This document shows, piece after piece, positions 38,197 to 46,933 of a stretch of DNA of 64,000 nt (within the stretch, counting starts at the first letter, position 1; every line of letters begins with the position of its first letter). Under the pieces are notes generated by a model that ran no database searches, had not been told where the DNA came from, and saw nothing but the letters and a program-made list of their open reading frames with translations. Origin of the DNA: Sarcodiotheca gaudichaudii (lineage: Eukaryota > Rhodophyta > Florideophyceae > Gigartinales > Solieriaceae); contig JAUKVZ010000001.1 in the NCBI GenBank assembly GCA_032355985.1, positions 62,001-126,000 of the forward strand. The letters are read 5' to 3'. Position numbers and translations under genes: made by a program.

Positions 38197-38994
38197 ATGA
38201 CAACAGAACAGCGACATGTTTCCTCTGTCAGTCTCTATTCCTTCACCGGACTGGTGACGGCCCTGCTGGCTTTGCTGACGGCGTTGCCCGGATGCCAGGC
38301 CAGAGACTCGTTCTCCATACCGACGACGCAGACCTCTCCTTACAGAGAGCGCGGCGAAGTGGTGTGGGCGGTCGCGCCGCTGCGGAATGAATCGGGCACG
38401 AGCGTCGTGGATCCAATGGCGGTCTCCGACGAACTCGTGAATCAGATTCATGAAATTCGCGGCATCAGCGTTGTGCCGCTCAACCGTTCGATCGCCGCGA
38501 TGCGAACGCTCGGGATGGTTGCGGTGGAGACGCCTGCTGATGCGAACCGGCTTGCCGAATCGCTCGGCGTGGATGGCGTCGTCGTCGGAACGATCACCGC
38601 ATGGGATCCCTATGACCCGCCGGAAATTGGAATCAGCCTTGCTCTTTATGGCCACGGAAGCGCCATGCAGGCGGACTCCTGGGGCGGGTACATCGATCCA
38701 CGCGGATTGCAGGCCTCACCGACCGACTATCAGTTGAGCTCCTCGCGCCCCGGCGTGAACGAGCCGCTCTCCAGCGCTTCGGCCTTTGTTGACGGGGCCA
38801 ATCATGAAGTGCAGATCGCCGTCAAGGCGTATGCAGAGGGACGACACCAGGAAGACTCTTCGCTTCGATGGAGGGTCTATCTGGCGAGCATGCCGCTGTT
38901 CACGCAGTTTTCGTGCAATCGGCTTGTCGGGGAATTGCTCGACGCCGAACGCCTGCGGCTGGCGCGGGCGACAGCAGCAGCTTCGTCCGGTTAG
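38197..38994 (+). CDS. Lipoprotein with CsgG/LpoB-like nucleotide-free fold
   Basis: A 265-residue protein. The signal sequence ends ALPGC, a lipobox. The core (VVWAVAPLRNESGTSVVDPM, AVSDELVNQIHEIRGISVVP, ANRLAESLGVDGVVVGTIT) has the pattern of the CsgG/LpoB/FlgT-like alpha-beta fold: a strand with N-E-S/T, then helix-strand pairs and the 'LGVDGVVVGTI' element. Such lipoproteins activate peptidoglycan synthases or form secretion channels. Which applies here is unknown. AGGA lies 4 nt upstream of the ATG. Confidence 0.8.
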   Translation: MTTEQRHVSSVSLYSFTGLVTALLALLTALPGCQARDSFSIPTTQTSPYRERGEVVWAVAPLRNESGTSVVDPMAVSDELVNQIHEIRGISVVPLNRSIAAMRTLGMVAVETPADANRLAESLGVDGVVVGTITAWDPYDPPEIGISLALYGHGSAMQADSWGGYIDPRGLQASPTDYQLSSSRPGVNEPLSSASAFVDGANHEVQIAVKAYAEGRHQEDSSLRWRVYLASMPLFTQFSCNRLVGELLDAERLRLARATAAASSG

Positions 38995-39044
38995 GTCGAC
39001 GGTTTCTTCCGTCGCTCGCCGGGTGATGGAAGGACGGTTCGGCC

Positions 39045-39287
39045 ATGGATGGCTCCGACAGTCAGGACACAGCGCGCCGGCGCGTGACGCTCGCCAAGGG
39101 CGATCATCGCTGGAGTTTCTTCTGCGAGGAAGGCGACGAGGCTCAGTTGCTGGGCGTCGTGCAGAGCCTTGCGCAGGAGCGGCGATGTGAGTTTGACTGG
39201 CTGGACGCCGCTGTTGTGTCGCATCAGTTCGCCCGTCGCCTGACATCCGGGCTGCACAAGTTCTCGAAACCAAGTCCGCAGATCTAG
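39045..39287 (+). CDS. Small protein of unknown function
   Basis: An 80-residue soluble protein (MDGSDSQDTARRRVTLAKGD, then HRWSFFCEEGDEAQLLGVVQ). It lies between the CsgG-like lipoprotein and the Xer recombinase on the same strand, 50 bp and 59 bp away. GGAAGG lies about 14 nt before the ATG. The composition is plausible for a real protein, with an aromatic-rich strand and a helix, but no family is recognised. It could also be a non-coding spacer. Confidence 0.55.
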   Translation: MDGSDSQDTARRRVTLAKGDHRWSFFCEEGDEAQLLGVVQSLAQERRCEFDWLDAAVVSHQFARRLTSGLHKFSKPSPQI

Positions 39288-39346
39288 ACAAGGCAACCAC
39301 TGCGCGCTGATGGCGCAGACGACATTCACCTGGAGCACGACGAATC

Positions 39347-40369
39347 ATGAGCAACCTGCCCATCATCGAGGCGTTTCAGTCTTATCTGACTGATGAACGA
39401 CACTTCAGCCCGTATACCGCCAAGTGCTATGGCGCAGATCTCAGCCAGTTCGTCAGCTACCTTGGCGATGAGTTGAATGTCGAGATCGATCGCGCCAAGG
39501 AAACCGAAGCGCTGTCACAGCGCCGCGCAGCATCCGGCGGCAACGAGGTCGCAGGCACGATCACGCCCACGACTATCACCGGCGCGATCATCGCCGCCGA
39601 CGCCGATCTGATTCGCGGCTTCCTGGCGCATCTTTCCGATCAGCAGTACTCGCCCGCCACCATGGCGCGCAAGATCGCGACGCTTCGCTCATTCTACAAG
39701 TGGGCGGAGAAGCACAGCTACACGCCGACCAATCCGATGACGCTCATTCGCACGCCGCGGCAGTCCAAGCGTCTGCCCAAGGCGGTCACGGTCGAGCAGA
39801 TCGAACGTCTGCTTTCGGCGCCGGATGACAAGGAGCCCCTGGGCGCTCGCGATCGCGCGATGCTTGAGACGCTCTATTCGACGGGCATCCGCGTGTCGGA
39901 GCTTGTTGATCTCAACGTCGAGGACTTTGACGAGCCGGGCGAGGCGATGCGTGTTCGCGGCAAGGGCAAGAAGGAGCGCATCGTTCCGCTGGGCGCTCAC
40001 GCGATGCGCGCCATCAAGCACTACATCGAGACGGTGCGGAACGATCGTCGCTTCAGCGAGTCATGGGGCCCGGCCAGCAATGATCGTGTGCTCTTCATGA
40101 ATAAGCACGGCGGCCGGATTTCCTCGCGCAGCGTGCGCCGCAAGCTTGACAAGTATCTCAAGCAGGTCGGCCTTGATCCTTCGATCAGCCCCCATACGCT
40201 TCGCCACAGCTTTGCGACGCACCTGCTGGACAATGGTGCGGATCTGCGTTCGGTGCAGGAGCTTCTGGGCCATCAGTCCCTCAGCACGACGCAGGTGTAT
40301 ACGCATCTGACGTCCGAGCGCATGGTGGACGCCTACAAGGACGCCCATCCGCGAGCCGAAGCGAGCTAA
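39347..40369 (+). CDS. Xer-type tyrosine recombinase (XerC/XerD)
   Basis: A 340-residue protein. The SAM-like N-terminal domain (FQSYLTDERHFSPYTAKCYG) contains an extra segment of about 30 residues (around 55-85, rich in Thr/Ala/Ile) not in typical 300-residue Xer proteins. The catalytic domain has all key residues: Arg in STGIRVSELVDL, Lys in GKGKKERIVPLG, HTLRHSFATHLL, and the final HQ...TTQVYTHL Tyr. It most likely resolves chromosome dimers at dif. Only one Xer gene is in the window, so XerC versus XerD cannot be settled. A strong terminator follows. Confidence 0.93.
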   Translation: MSNLPIIEAFQSYLTDERHFSPYTAKCYGADLSQFVSYLGDELNVEIDRAKETEALSQRRAASGGNEVAGTITPTTITGAIIAADADLIRGFLAHLSDQQYSPATMARKIATLRSFYKWAEKHSYTPTNPMTLIRTPRQSKRLPKAVTVEQIERLLSAPDDKEPLGARDRAMLETLYSTGIRVSELVDLNVEDFDEPGEAMRVRGKGKKERIVPLGAHAMRAIKHYIETVRNDRRFSESWGPASNDRVLFMNKHGGRISSRSVRRKLDKYLKQVGLDPSISPHTLRHSFATHLLDNGADLRSVQELLGHQSLSTTQVYTHLTSERMVDAYKDAHPRAEAS

Positions 40370-40400
40370 GGCTCGGAACACCAGGTTGATATGTCATAAG

Positions 40401-40426
40401 CGGCCGCATTCTGTGCGGCCGTTTTT
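40401..40426 (+). terminator. Rho-independent terminator after the Xer gene
   Basis: A perfect 8-bp stem, CGGCCGCA/TGCGGCCG, around TTCTG, immediately followed by T5. It lies 32 bp after the stop codon. Confidence 0.92.
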
Positions 40427-40466
40427 CAATTGACGAGGAGAATGAGACGGCGGCGCGGCGTGCCTG

Positions 40467-40472
40467 TACCCT
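40467..40472 (+). promoter_or_regulatory. -10-like element adjoining the start codon of the hydrolase gene
   Basis: TACCCT lies 6 nt before the ATG at 40479, and no Shine-Dalgarno is present between them. The spacing predicts a transcript beginning at or next to the AUG. Confidence 0.4.
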
Positions 40473-40478
40473 GCCGCC

Positions 40479-42032
40479 ATGACAACCAACCCTGCGAATG
40501 ACGAAACCGGGGCCGATCAAAAACGACGATTTCGCCCGGTGCGATTCGTCCGGCGCGTCCTGACGAAGATAATCACGCAGGCGTTGATCGTTGTGCTCAC
40601 GGTGTTCGTGGCGATCTTCATCATTCGCGCCTACGACGCGCGGACGATGCCGGATCTGAAGATGTGGCATACGAGGCCGCCGATCGGCGAGTTCCGGGCC
40701 GGCATGGTCGATCAGGGATTTACGTTCGACGACTATATGTCGCTTGAGGATCACCTCTTCGACCAGCTTCCTCATTACCAAGTGAAACATGCGGAGGCGC
40801 CCACGAGGGAGCAGTTCAGTCGATTCGAGCCGACTTCGCGGGTGGCGCCGGACAGCTTTGAGCACAATTGGAATCGAACGACGATTCATGAGCCCGATGA
40901 GCCCATCGGCGGCGCCCTGTTGCTGCATGGCCTGTCGGATTCGCCATACAGCATGCGCACAATCGCGCAGGTCATGAATGAGCAGGGGTATTACACCGTC
41001 AGTCTTCGCGTGCCCGGGCATGGCGTCGCTCCTGCTGGACTGGCCACGATCAAAATGGAAGACTGGATCGCCGCGACGAAGCTCGCCGCGACACATGTCA
41101 AGGAACATGTGGGGGCGGACAAGCCGCTCGTCGTGTGCGGCTATTCCAATGGCGGCGCGCTTGCGATGAACTACGTGCTTGAGTCGCTTGAGGATTCAGC
41201 TCTTCCGACGCCGGATCAGGTGTACCTGTTCTCGCCAGCCATTGGCATTACGCCGCTTGCCTTCTTTTCCGACTGGCACAAGATTCTGAGTTGGTCTCCG
41301 TATTTTGAGAAGCTGCGCTGGCAGGCGATTGAACTGGAGTTTGATCCATTCAAGTTCAACTCCTTCCCGAAGAACGCCGGCGCTCAGATCTGGCGCCTGA
41401 CGCGCCTTCTTCACAAGAATCTGGCGCGGATGAGCAATTCAGGGCGTTTCGGCGATCTGCCGCCGATCATGACGTTTCAGTCCGTCGTGGATTCAACCGT
41501 GCTCGCCCGCGCCGTCGTCACGCAGCTGTACGACAAACTGCCGGACAATGGCAGTGAGCTGATTGTGTTCGATGTCAATCGCATGAATGTGGTGGAGCAG
41601 TTGCTTGGCTCGCAGCACAACACGCTTGCCGATGAGCTCGAGGCGAGGCCGCACCGGACGTTCACATTGACTGTTGTGGAGAATATTTCCGGCGATACGC
41701 CATTGGTCTCCGCCACGACATACCCGCCCGATTCAGACACACCGGAGCGTCGCGAGCTCGACCTGGGTTGGCCGAGTTTTGTGTTTTCTCTGTCGCATCT
41801 GGCCGTGCCGTTTCCGATTGATGATCCGGTGTACGGCGAGGAAAGCGTCAAGTCGCACTTCGGCGGACCGACGCTTGGCTCGCTTTCATTGCGCGGCGAG
41901 CGTCATGTGCTGCTGATTCCGGCTGATCAGATGCTTCGACTGCGATACAACCCGTTTCACGAGTTCGTCGTTGAGAAGATTGCGGCAACGCTGCCGGGCG
42001 CCGATGGCGCATCGGCTGATTCGTCGAATTAG
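40479..42032 (+). CDS. Membrane-anchored alpha/beta-hydrolase
   Basis: A 517-residue protein. One N-terminal transmembrane helix (ITQALIVVLTVFVAIFII, residues about 33-50) anchors a large domain. GGALLLHGLSDSPYSMR is the oxyanion-hole region, and VVCGYSNGGALAMNY gives the nucleophile Ser in G-x-S-x-G. The C-terminal NPFHEFVVE supplies a candidate catalytic His. A cap of about 200 residues lies between. It probably acts as an esterase or lipase on the periplasmic face; the substrate is unknown. The gene seems to be transcribed without a leader. The last 4 bp overlap the convergent neighbour. Confidence 0.85.
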   Translation: MTTNPANDETGADQKRRFRPVRFVRRVLTKIITQALIVVLTVFVAIFIIRAYDARTMPDLKMWHTRPPIGEFRAGMVDQGFTFDDYMSLEDHLFDQLPHYQVKHAEAPTREQFSRFEPTSRVAPDSFEHNWNRTTIHEPDEPIGGALLLHGLSDSPYSMRTIAQVMNEQGYYTVSLRVPGHGVAPAGLATIKMEDWIAATKLAATHVKEHVGADKPLVVCGYSNGGALAMNYVLESLEDSALPTPDQVYLFSPAIGITPLAFFSDWHKILSWSPYFEKLRWQAIELEFDPFKFNSFPKNAGAQIWRLTRLLHKNLARMSNSGRFGDLPPIMTFQSVVDSTVLARAVVTQLYDKLPDNGSELIVFDVNRMNVVEQLLGSQHNTLADELEARPHRTFTLTVVENISGDTPLVSATTYPPDSDTPERRELDLGWPSFVFSLSHLAVPFPIDDPVYGEESVKSHFGGPTLGSLSLRGERHVLLIPADQMLRLRYNPFHEFVVEKIAATLPGADGASADSSN

Positions 42033-42577
42033 CCAGGGCGACCGTCCGTCGACTCATCGCCATCATCTTCACCAAGCGCTGAGAGCAGGCACTCCAGCCA
42101 GGGACGTCCGGCGGACCAGTAGCCCCAGGCGCGATGGAAGCGAAAGAGTGAATACGGCGCGATCAGCACCGCGGCGATGATGTACGCCTGAAAGTACTTG
42201 CCGACGATGATGGCGAGAATGGCGCAGGCGATGCCGACGAGTGAAAGCACGCCGAAGAAGAGCACCTCGCCGCCCATGGGCCAGCCGAAGATGCCGCGCT
42301 TGACGATGCGCACGAACTCGGTCGCTTCCGCTTCCTCACCGGGCAGCGCCTGCGGCGCTTCATCGGCTTCGATCTCGTCGAAATGCTCTTCAAGCACGAC
42401 GTCGGCGACGGTGTCGTCGAGAGACTCGCCTGCGGTGACAGTCTGGTCGGCGTTGGCGGGCGCCTTGACCTTGGCGCCGCAGCGGCAGCGCATGGTCATC
42501 CCGGCATTCTGCTCGGTCAGCCGATAGCGCTGTCCGCATTCAAAGCACTGGAAAAACTCGGCCGCTTCAGCGTTCAT
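42029..42577 (-). CDS. Zinc-ribbon membrane protein of unknown function
   Basis: A 182-residue protein. The N-terminal zinc ribbon FQCFECGQRYRLTEQNAGM and RCRCGAKVKAP has two Cys pairs of the type common in planctomycete small proteins. An acidic linker follows, then two transmembrane helices (VLFFGVLSLVGIACAILAII and AYIIAAVLIAPYSLF). A cytosolic acidic tail ends it. A GTG 12 nt upstream is in frame but has no better support. No function is known. Confidence 0.75.
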   Translation of the reverse strand: MNAEAAEFFQCFECGQRYRLTEQNAGMTMRCRCGAKVKAPANADQTVTAGESLDDTVADVVLEEHFDEIEADEAPQALPGEEAEATEFVRIVKRGIFGWPMGGEVLFFGVLSLVGIACAILAIIVGKYFQAYIIAAVLIAPYSLFRFHRAWGYWSAGRPWLECLLSALGEDDGDESTDGRPG

Positions 42578-42796
42578 GGATGTACGCACGTCCCCAGTTG
42601 GCTCGATGATCGCCGACGCCAGCCACGCTGTCCGGCGACGCCTCGCTCGATCGCTTGGAATGTCCCTCGCAGACCCGGCACGCCGCTCGCGGCGTTCCGC
42701 TCGCTCTCAGTCGTCGGATTCTAACGACTACCGTCGGCCGCTTTGCCCGCCCGGCATGACACGAATGGAGGGGCGCCCCGTGGCGCCCGCTCAGGC

Positions 42797-42802
42797 TACA
42801 CT
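42797..42802 (+). promoter_or_regulatory. -10-like element adjoining the FKBP-fusion start codon
   Basis: TACACT ends 8 nt before the ATG at 42811. No Shine-Dalgarno is visible in between, suggesting a leaderless or near-leaderless message. Confidence 0.35.
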
Positions 42803-42810
42803 CTGGGGTT

Positions 42811-43803
42811 ATGCGTCATCGATTCACACGGATGTTCATCATGCTTGCCGCCGCACTCTGGGCGGGAGGCTTCGCTCTGGCCGCTGATGAGGGCCACGGT
42901 CCTCCGTCCCCCGACAAGGAGTTGGAGCGGGCGATTTCCTTCCTTGAGGGAAGTTTTCAGGGGGACGGCCACACGCTTCATATCGGCCGCGTGTCGCTGC
43001 CGAATCGCGGGCCCACCGTCTATGTGGAGCTGACGCGCACGCACGACGAACTGACGCCATTGCGTCAGCAGTTCTGGGTCTTCGATCGACGCGCCGATGA
43101 TCAGATGTTCGTGAGAATCTACGAGCCGCCCGGCGTGCAGAATCGCATGGGTGTGCTGATCGGCGCATGGGCGGCGCCCGAATACATGGTTCGGCCGGAC
43201 TATCGGGAGCTCGATCTCTTCGGCGATGTGGTTGTGCGCGCTGAGGATGATGCGTTTGTCTTCGAGACCGAGCATCCCATTCCGATTGATTTCGACGGCG
43301 CGAGCACCGTCAATATCAACGTCATCGCGAGCTCCGATGAAATCGAATGGGGAATCGAAGGTGTCAACTCCGAGGCGGAGATCATCTGGGGTGAAGAGCC
43401 GCTTCTTCTGGATCGTCAGCCCGAGCGGGACATCCGGACGGTGCGCGATGACGGCCTGGTGATCATCGATTTGCGTGAAGGGACGGGTGACGTCGAAGCA
43501 GCCATTCGCGACTCTGTCGCCATCGACTGGCAGGCGTATCTGATGAATGGCGCCATGCTCTTCGATACGACAATGACTCAGGCGGCCGGAAGGCAACAGT
43601 TCATCCGTGAGTTGAGATCCGACAACGGCATGCCGAAGGGGTGGACGGAAGGTATCGTCGGCATGAAGACGCACGGCATCCGCCGCATCATCATTCCGCC
43701 GCACCTTGCATACGGCGCACAGGGTGAAGGACAGATCCCACCCAACTCATGGGTGATCTTCGACCTTGAACTGCAGTCGATCAAGGACAACACGCCGGAC
43801 TGA
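42811..43803 (+). CDS. Exported CpeT/CpcT-like domain fused to FKBP-type peptidyl-prolyl isomerase
   Basis: A 330-residue protein with a signal peptide (MFIMLAAALWAGGFALAADE). Residues about 35-200 look like the CpcT/CpeT fold (LEGSFQGDGHTLHIGRVSLP, VYVELTRTHDELTPLRQQFW), better known as a bilin lyase in cyanobacteria but found more widely as DUF1001. Residues about 230-328 are an FKBP domain: INDWQAYL-like start, MLFDTT, WTEGIVGMKTHGIRRIIIPP, LAYGAQGEGQIPPNSWVIFD. It probably helps fold or modify exported proteins. No phycobilin genes are near. The combination is unusual. Confidence 0.82.
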   Translation: MRHRFTRMFIMLAAALWAGGFALAADEGHGPPSPDKELERAISFLEGSFQGDGHTLHIGRVSLPNRGPTVYVELTRTHDELTPLRQQFWVFDRRADDQMFVRIYEPPGVQNRMGVLIGAWAAPEYMVRPDYRELDLFGDVVVRAEDDAFVFETEHPIPIDFDGASTVNINVIASSDEIEWGIEGVNSEAEIIWGEEPLLLDRQPERDIRTVRDDGLVIIDLREGTGDVEAAIRDSVAIDWQAYLMNGAMLFDTTMTQAAGRQQFIRELRSDNGMPKGWTEGIVGMKTHGIRRIIIPPHLAYGAQGEGQIPPNSWVIFDLELQSIKDNTPD

Positions 43804-43833
43804 TCAGCCCGGGCCGGTGATTCGTGTGTGTGA

Positions 43834-44959
43834 CTAGCTCGTCGCCGCGTCCGCCTGGACACGACGGCGACGTTTCAGTTCCGTATCGATGAATGGCTGC
43901 AGATCGCCATCAAGCACGCTCTGCGGGTTGCCCGCCTCGTGCCCGGTGCGATGATCCTTCACGCGATTGTCGTAAATGACGTAGCTGCGAATCTGCGTGC
44001 CCCAGCCTCGTTCGACGGCGCCACCGGTGGCTTCGGCGAGTTCCTTACTGCGTTCTTCTTCGGCCAGTTGCTCGAGCTTCGCCATGAGGATGGTCATCGC
44101 CTGTCTGCGATTCTGTCCCTGCTCGCGATGCGTGCTTGCGACGACCATGATGCCGGTCGGCTTGTGCACGACGCGGCAGGCGGAGGCCACCTTGTTGACG
44201 TTCTGGCCGCCGGGACCGGATGAACGAGCGAAGAAGGTGAACTCCAGATCCTTATCCGGAATATCGATGGACGTCTCGTCGAACTCGGGGACAACATCGA
44301 CGGTGGCGAAGCTGGTCTGACGTTTGCCCTGGGCATTGAAGGGGCTGACGCGCGCCAGGCGATGCGTGCCTCGCTCGCAGGAGAGGTAGCCGAAGGCGAA
44401 GGGGCCTTTGACGTGCAGCGTGACGGAGTCGAGACCGACTTCCGTACCGTGATGCATCGCAAGCTCTTCGACTTTCCATTCCGGATGGCGATCGAAGAAG
44501 CGCAGGTACATGCGGAAGAGCATCTCGGCCCAGTCGTTGGCCTCGGTGCCGCCATCGCCGGCGGAGATGGTGACGAAGCAGTCGCGATGATCGTGCTTGC
44601 CGGAGAGCAGGGATTGCAATTCGATCTGCTCGATGCGTTTTGAGAGCTCGAAGAGCTGCTCGTCGGCCTCGGTCAGCAGTTCCTTGTCGCCGTCTTCGCG
44701 CGCCAGCTCGTACGCGACCTTGGCGTCTTCGAGCGCTTCCTCGAAGTCCTGCACGGGCGTGAGCTGAGCTTTGACGATCTTGAGCTGGCCGACGACCTGC
44801 TGGGCTTTCTCCTGGCTGTCCCAGAAGTCCGGGGCGGCCATCCGAACTTCCAGCTCTTTCAGCAGGGTCTCTTTAGCTGGGTAGTTAAAGAGAGTCGCGG
44901 ATCGTCAAAATCCGCGCCTCAAGGTCGTCAATGACCGGTTGATGTGTTTCAAAGTGCAT
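43834..44959 (-). CDS. prfB: Peptide chain release factor 2, with programmed +1 frameshift
   Basis: Two frames make a 374-residue RF2. The first 24 codons run from the ATG at 44959 and end DSL at CTT TAA C (44890-44884). A +1 slip continues NYPAKETLLKELEVRM in the second frame, which is open to the stop at 43834. The main part has the SPF stop-recognition tripeptide (RVSPFNAQGK) and GGQ (SSGPGGQNVNK). It releases peptides at UGA and UAA. The in-frame stop is UAA where UGA is usual, and the upstream AGGGGG-like stimulator is missing. TATACT sits 7 nt before the ATG with no ribosome site. An ATG at 44841 would give a shortened protein lacking the conserved N-terminus. Confidence 0.9.
44884..44890 (-). 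other. RF2 programmed +1 frameshift site CUU UAA C
   Basis: The minus-strand read is CTT TAA C directly after GAC TCT. The family rule is CUU URA C; nearly all known cases have UGA. The +1 frame gives N-Y, matching the conserved D/N-Y dipeptide after the shift in RF2. Confidence 0.85.
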
Positions 44960-44966
44960 TGGCGGG

Positions 44967-44972
44967 AGTATA
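44967..44972 (-). promoter_or_regulatory. -10 element adjoining the prfB start codon
   Basis: TATACT on the minus strand ends 7 nt before the ATG at 44959. The gap CCCGCCA holds no Shine-Dalgarno, so the mRNA would start at or near the AUG. Confidence 0.55.
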
Positions 44973-45075
44973 GCGGGGCTGACGGGCGCGAGAATGTTCT
45001 CGACGGGCGCGAAATCGCAGGGTCGGCGCCGTTCTGATCATGGACATCGAAACCGAATCCCAGGAGCGCGACGCC

Positions 45076-46293
45076 ATGCCACGATTCCGCCACGTCCTTG
45101 TACTTCTCTCCATGATCGTCTTCGTATCTCTGGTCCCGGCGCCGACGGCCCTCGGCCAGCAGGACGGCTGGGTGTACCCGCCCGGCAAGACGATCAGCGT
45201 CGATTTCCCCGGCGGCACGCTCGCCGACTATTGCCAGATGCTTCGCGGGCTCAATGCGGAGCTGCGCATCGTCGTTCCGGAGTCAGCGAGCAGGGTCGGC
45301 ATGCCGTCGGTTGAGATGGCCGATGTTGCGACGATCGATGCGCTGCTGCTGCCCGGCCTGATGATCAACGGCGTGCGCCTCGTCAGCACGGCGCCTGAGG
45401 GAGGCAATGACGACACGCAGATCTTCGTGCTCAACGTGGCGCCGGGAGTCGCGGGGATGGCTCGGACGCTGCGCCATGACTATTTCGATCTGGAGTTCCA
45501 GGGCGGAACCATCGGCGACTATGTGCGCGCCATTCAGCGGGCGTCGGAAGCGGCGAACATTGTTCTTCTGCCTCGCGCGGCGGATATCAAGGCTCCTCCG
45601 GTTGATCTCAAGTCCGTGACTGTTGAGGCCGCGTTGAGCGTCATTCAGGACACGGTGTCGTATGAGAATGGACAGCGCGCCCTGGCGATTGAGGTGAGCG
45701 ATCAACGGATCGGCGATGCGCCGGAGAGCATGTTCGTCGTCAAGGCCGTGCCGATCAGCGTGCTTCCCGAAGGGCATGTGACAAATGGCGTGTGGAGCGT
45801 GAACGAGTTCGTCGGCGCCGACGGAGTCGACATGGATCAGGCCATCAGTGTGATCGAGAGTGCGCTTGAACTGTATACGCAGCCGGCGCAGGTTCGATTC
45901 CATGAGCAGACGGGCATCCTGCTGGCGCGTGGCCCGGAGGAGCAGATCGGGATCATTGAAAATGTGCTGGATGAGCTGAAGAATCAGGCGCACGCCAAAT
46001 CCAGCGCTCACGATCGCACGTCGGCCGAGCTGAGGAACCTTCGCGAGCGGCAGCGCATGAATGCGGCGGAGATTCGTGTGCTCGAAAAGGAAGTCGAACT
46101 GGCGCGCATGAGGCTTCAAGAAGTTGTGGGTCGAACGAATTTAGGCCCGCAGGGGGGAGGAGGCATTGCCTCAGAGGTCGATGTCGCCGTAGCGGAGCTT
46201 GAAGTGACGCGCACCCAATCCCAGCTCGAGATGGCAGTGGATCGGTTGAGGTCGATCAGCGAGCAGATCGAGGCGCTCGAATCAAGACAGTGA
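45076..46293 (+). CDS. Exported secretin-N-like/STN-like protein with C-terminal coiled coil
   Basis: A 405-residue protein with a signal peptide (PRFRHVLVLLSMIVFVSLVP, then ALGQ). Two or three alpha-beta repeats with the pattern ISVDFPGGTLADYCQML and FDLEFQGGTIGDYVRAIQRA resemble secretin/TonB short N-domains (STN). A helical region from about residue 300 (SSAHDRTSAELRNLRERQRM, MRLQEVVG) predicts a coiled coil. It may belong to a secretion or envelope assembly. AGGAG lies 9 nt before the ATG at 45076; an upstream in-frame start lacks a signal. It is followed by a sigma factor gene 100 bp on. Confidence 0.75.
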   Translation: MPRFRHVLVLLSMIVFVSLVPAPTALGQQDGWVYPPGKTISVDFPGGTLADYCQMLRGLNAELRIVVPESASRVGMPSVEMADVATIDALLLPGLMINGVRLVSTAPEGGNDDTQIFVLNVAPGVAGMARTLRHDYFDLEFQGGTIGDYVRAIQRASEAANIVLLPRAADIKAPPVDLKSVTVEAALSVIQDTVSYENGQRALAIEVSDQRIGDAPESMFVVKAVPISVLPEGHVTNGVWSVNEFVGADGVDMDQAISVIESALELYTQPAQVRFHEQTGILLARGPEEQIGIIENVLDELKNQAHAKSSAHDRTSAELRNLRERQRMNAAEIRVLEKEVELARMRLQEVVGRTNLGPQGGGGIASEVDVAVAELEVTRTQSQLEMAVDRLRSISEQIEALESRQ

Positions 46294-46393
46294 GTGATGA
46301 GGATCGCACGGACTTCGCAAAGTACGGCGAGCGTCTTCCGGGGCGCTCGTACAATGTCCGCAACGCGAGAGCCTCTGGCGCGTCCAATCACCC

Positions 46394-46933
46394 GTGGAAG
46401 ATATTCACGCCACAACCGCCGCCATCGCGTCCGGAGATCCGGACGCTTTCGCTCGTTTCTACGAGGAGTGGTTCGATCGGATGTACAGCATCGCTCGCGC
46501 AACGACGAAGCTTGATGAGGCAACCTGTCTCGACATCGTGCAGGACGCCATGATCCGTGTGATCAAGTCGTGCAAGCCGATCGAGAACGAACGCGCACTC
46601 AATGCATGGGTGGGCAAGGTCGTTCGATGTGCGGCCATCGATCAGCTTCGCGCCGAAAGCCGCCGACGGAAGCGTGAGGGCGCCGTCGCCAGAGCCGATC
46701 GAGCATTGGAATCCGATGAGATGAACATCGACGAGCGCATCGAGTGGATTCGAGGCGAGATCGCATCGCTCGATCCCGATCAGGCCAGACTGCTCGGTCT
46801 GCGCTACGGCAGGGGGTTGACGCTCAAGCAGATTGGCGCGCTCTTCGGGATCGGGCATGGCGCCGTGCATGGACGGATCGAGCGATCGCTTACGTCCTTG
46901 CGTGATCAATCCGGGGAGACGATCGATGATTGA
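46394..46933 (+). CDS. ECF-type RNA polymerase sigma factor
   Basis: A 179-residue protein. Region 2 (FARFYEEWFDRMYSIARATT, IVQDAMIRVIKSC, NAWVGKVVRCAAIDQLRAES) binds the -10 site. Region 4 (LDPDQARLLGLRYGRGLTLK, QIGALFGIGHGAVHGRIERS) is the HTH for the -35 site. Start is GTG at 46394. A TACAAT lies at 46350-46355 and may be its promoter. It overlaps the next gene by 8 bp, the usual layout of a sigma factor and its membrane regulator. Confidence 0.9.
   Translation: MEDIHATTAAIASGDPDAFARFYEEWFDRMYSIARATTKLDEATCLDIVQDAMIRVIKSCKPIENERALNAWVGKVVRCAAIDQLRAESRRRKREGAVARADRALESDEMNIDERIEWIRGEIASLDPDQARLLGLRYGRGLTLKQIGALFGIGHGAVHGRIERSLTSLRDQSGETIDD

Noticed and set aside
43834-44841. prfB as a short RF2 starting at 44841
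   Set aside because: The conserved N-terminus is present upstream in two frames joined by a canonical-type CUU URA C site, with a promoter just before the true ATG.
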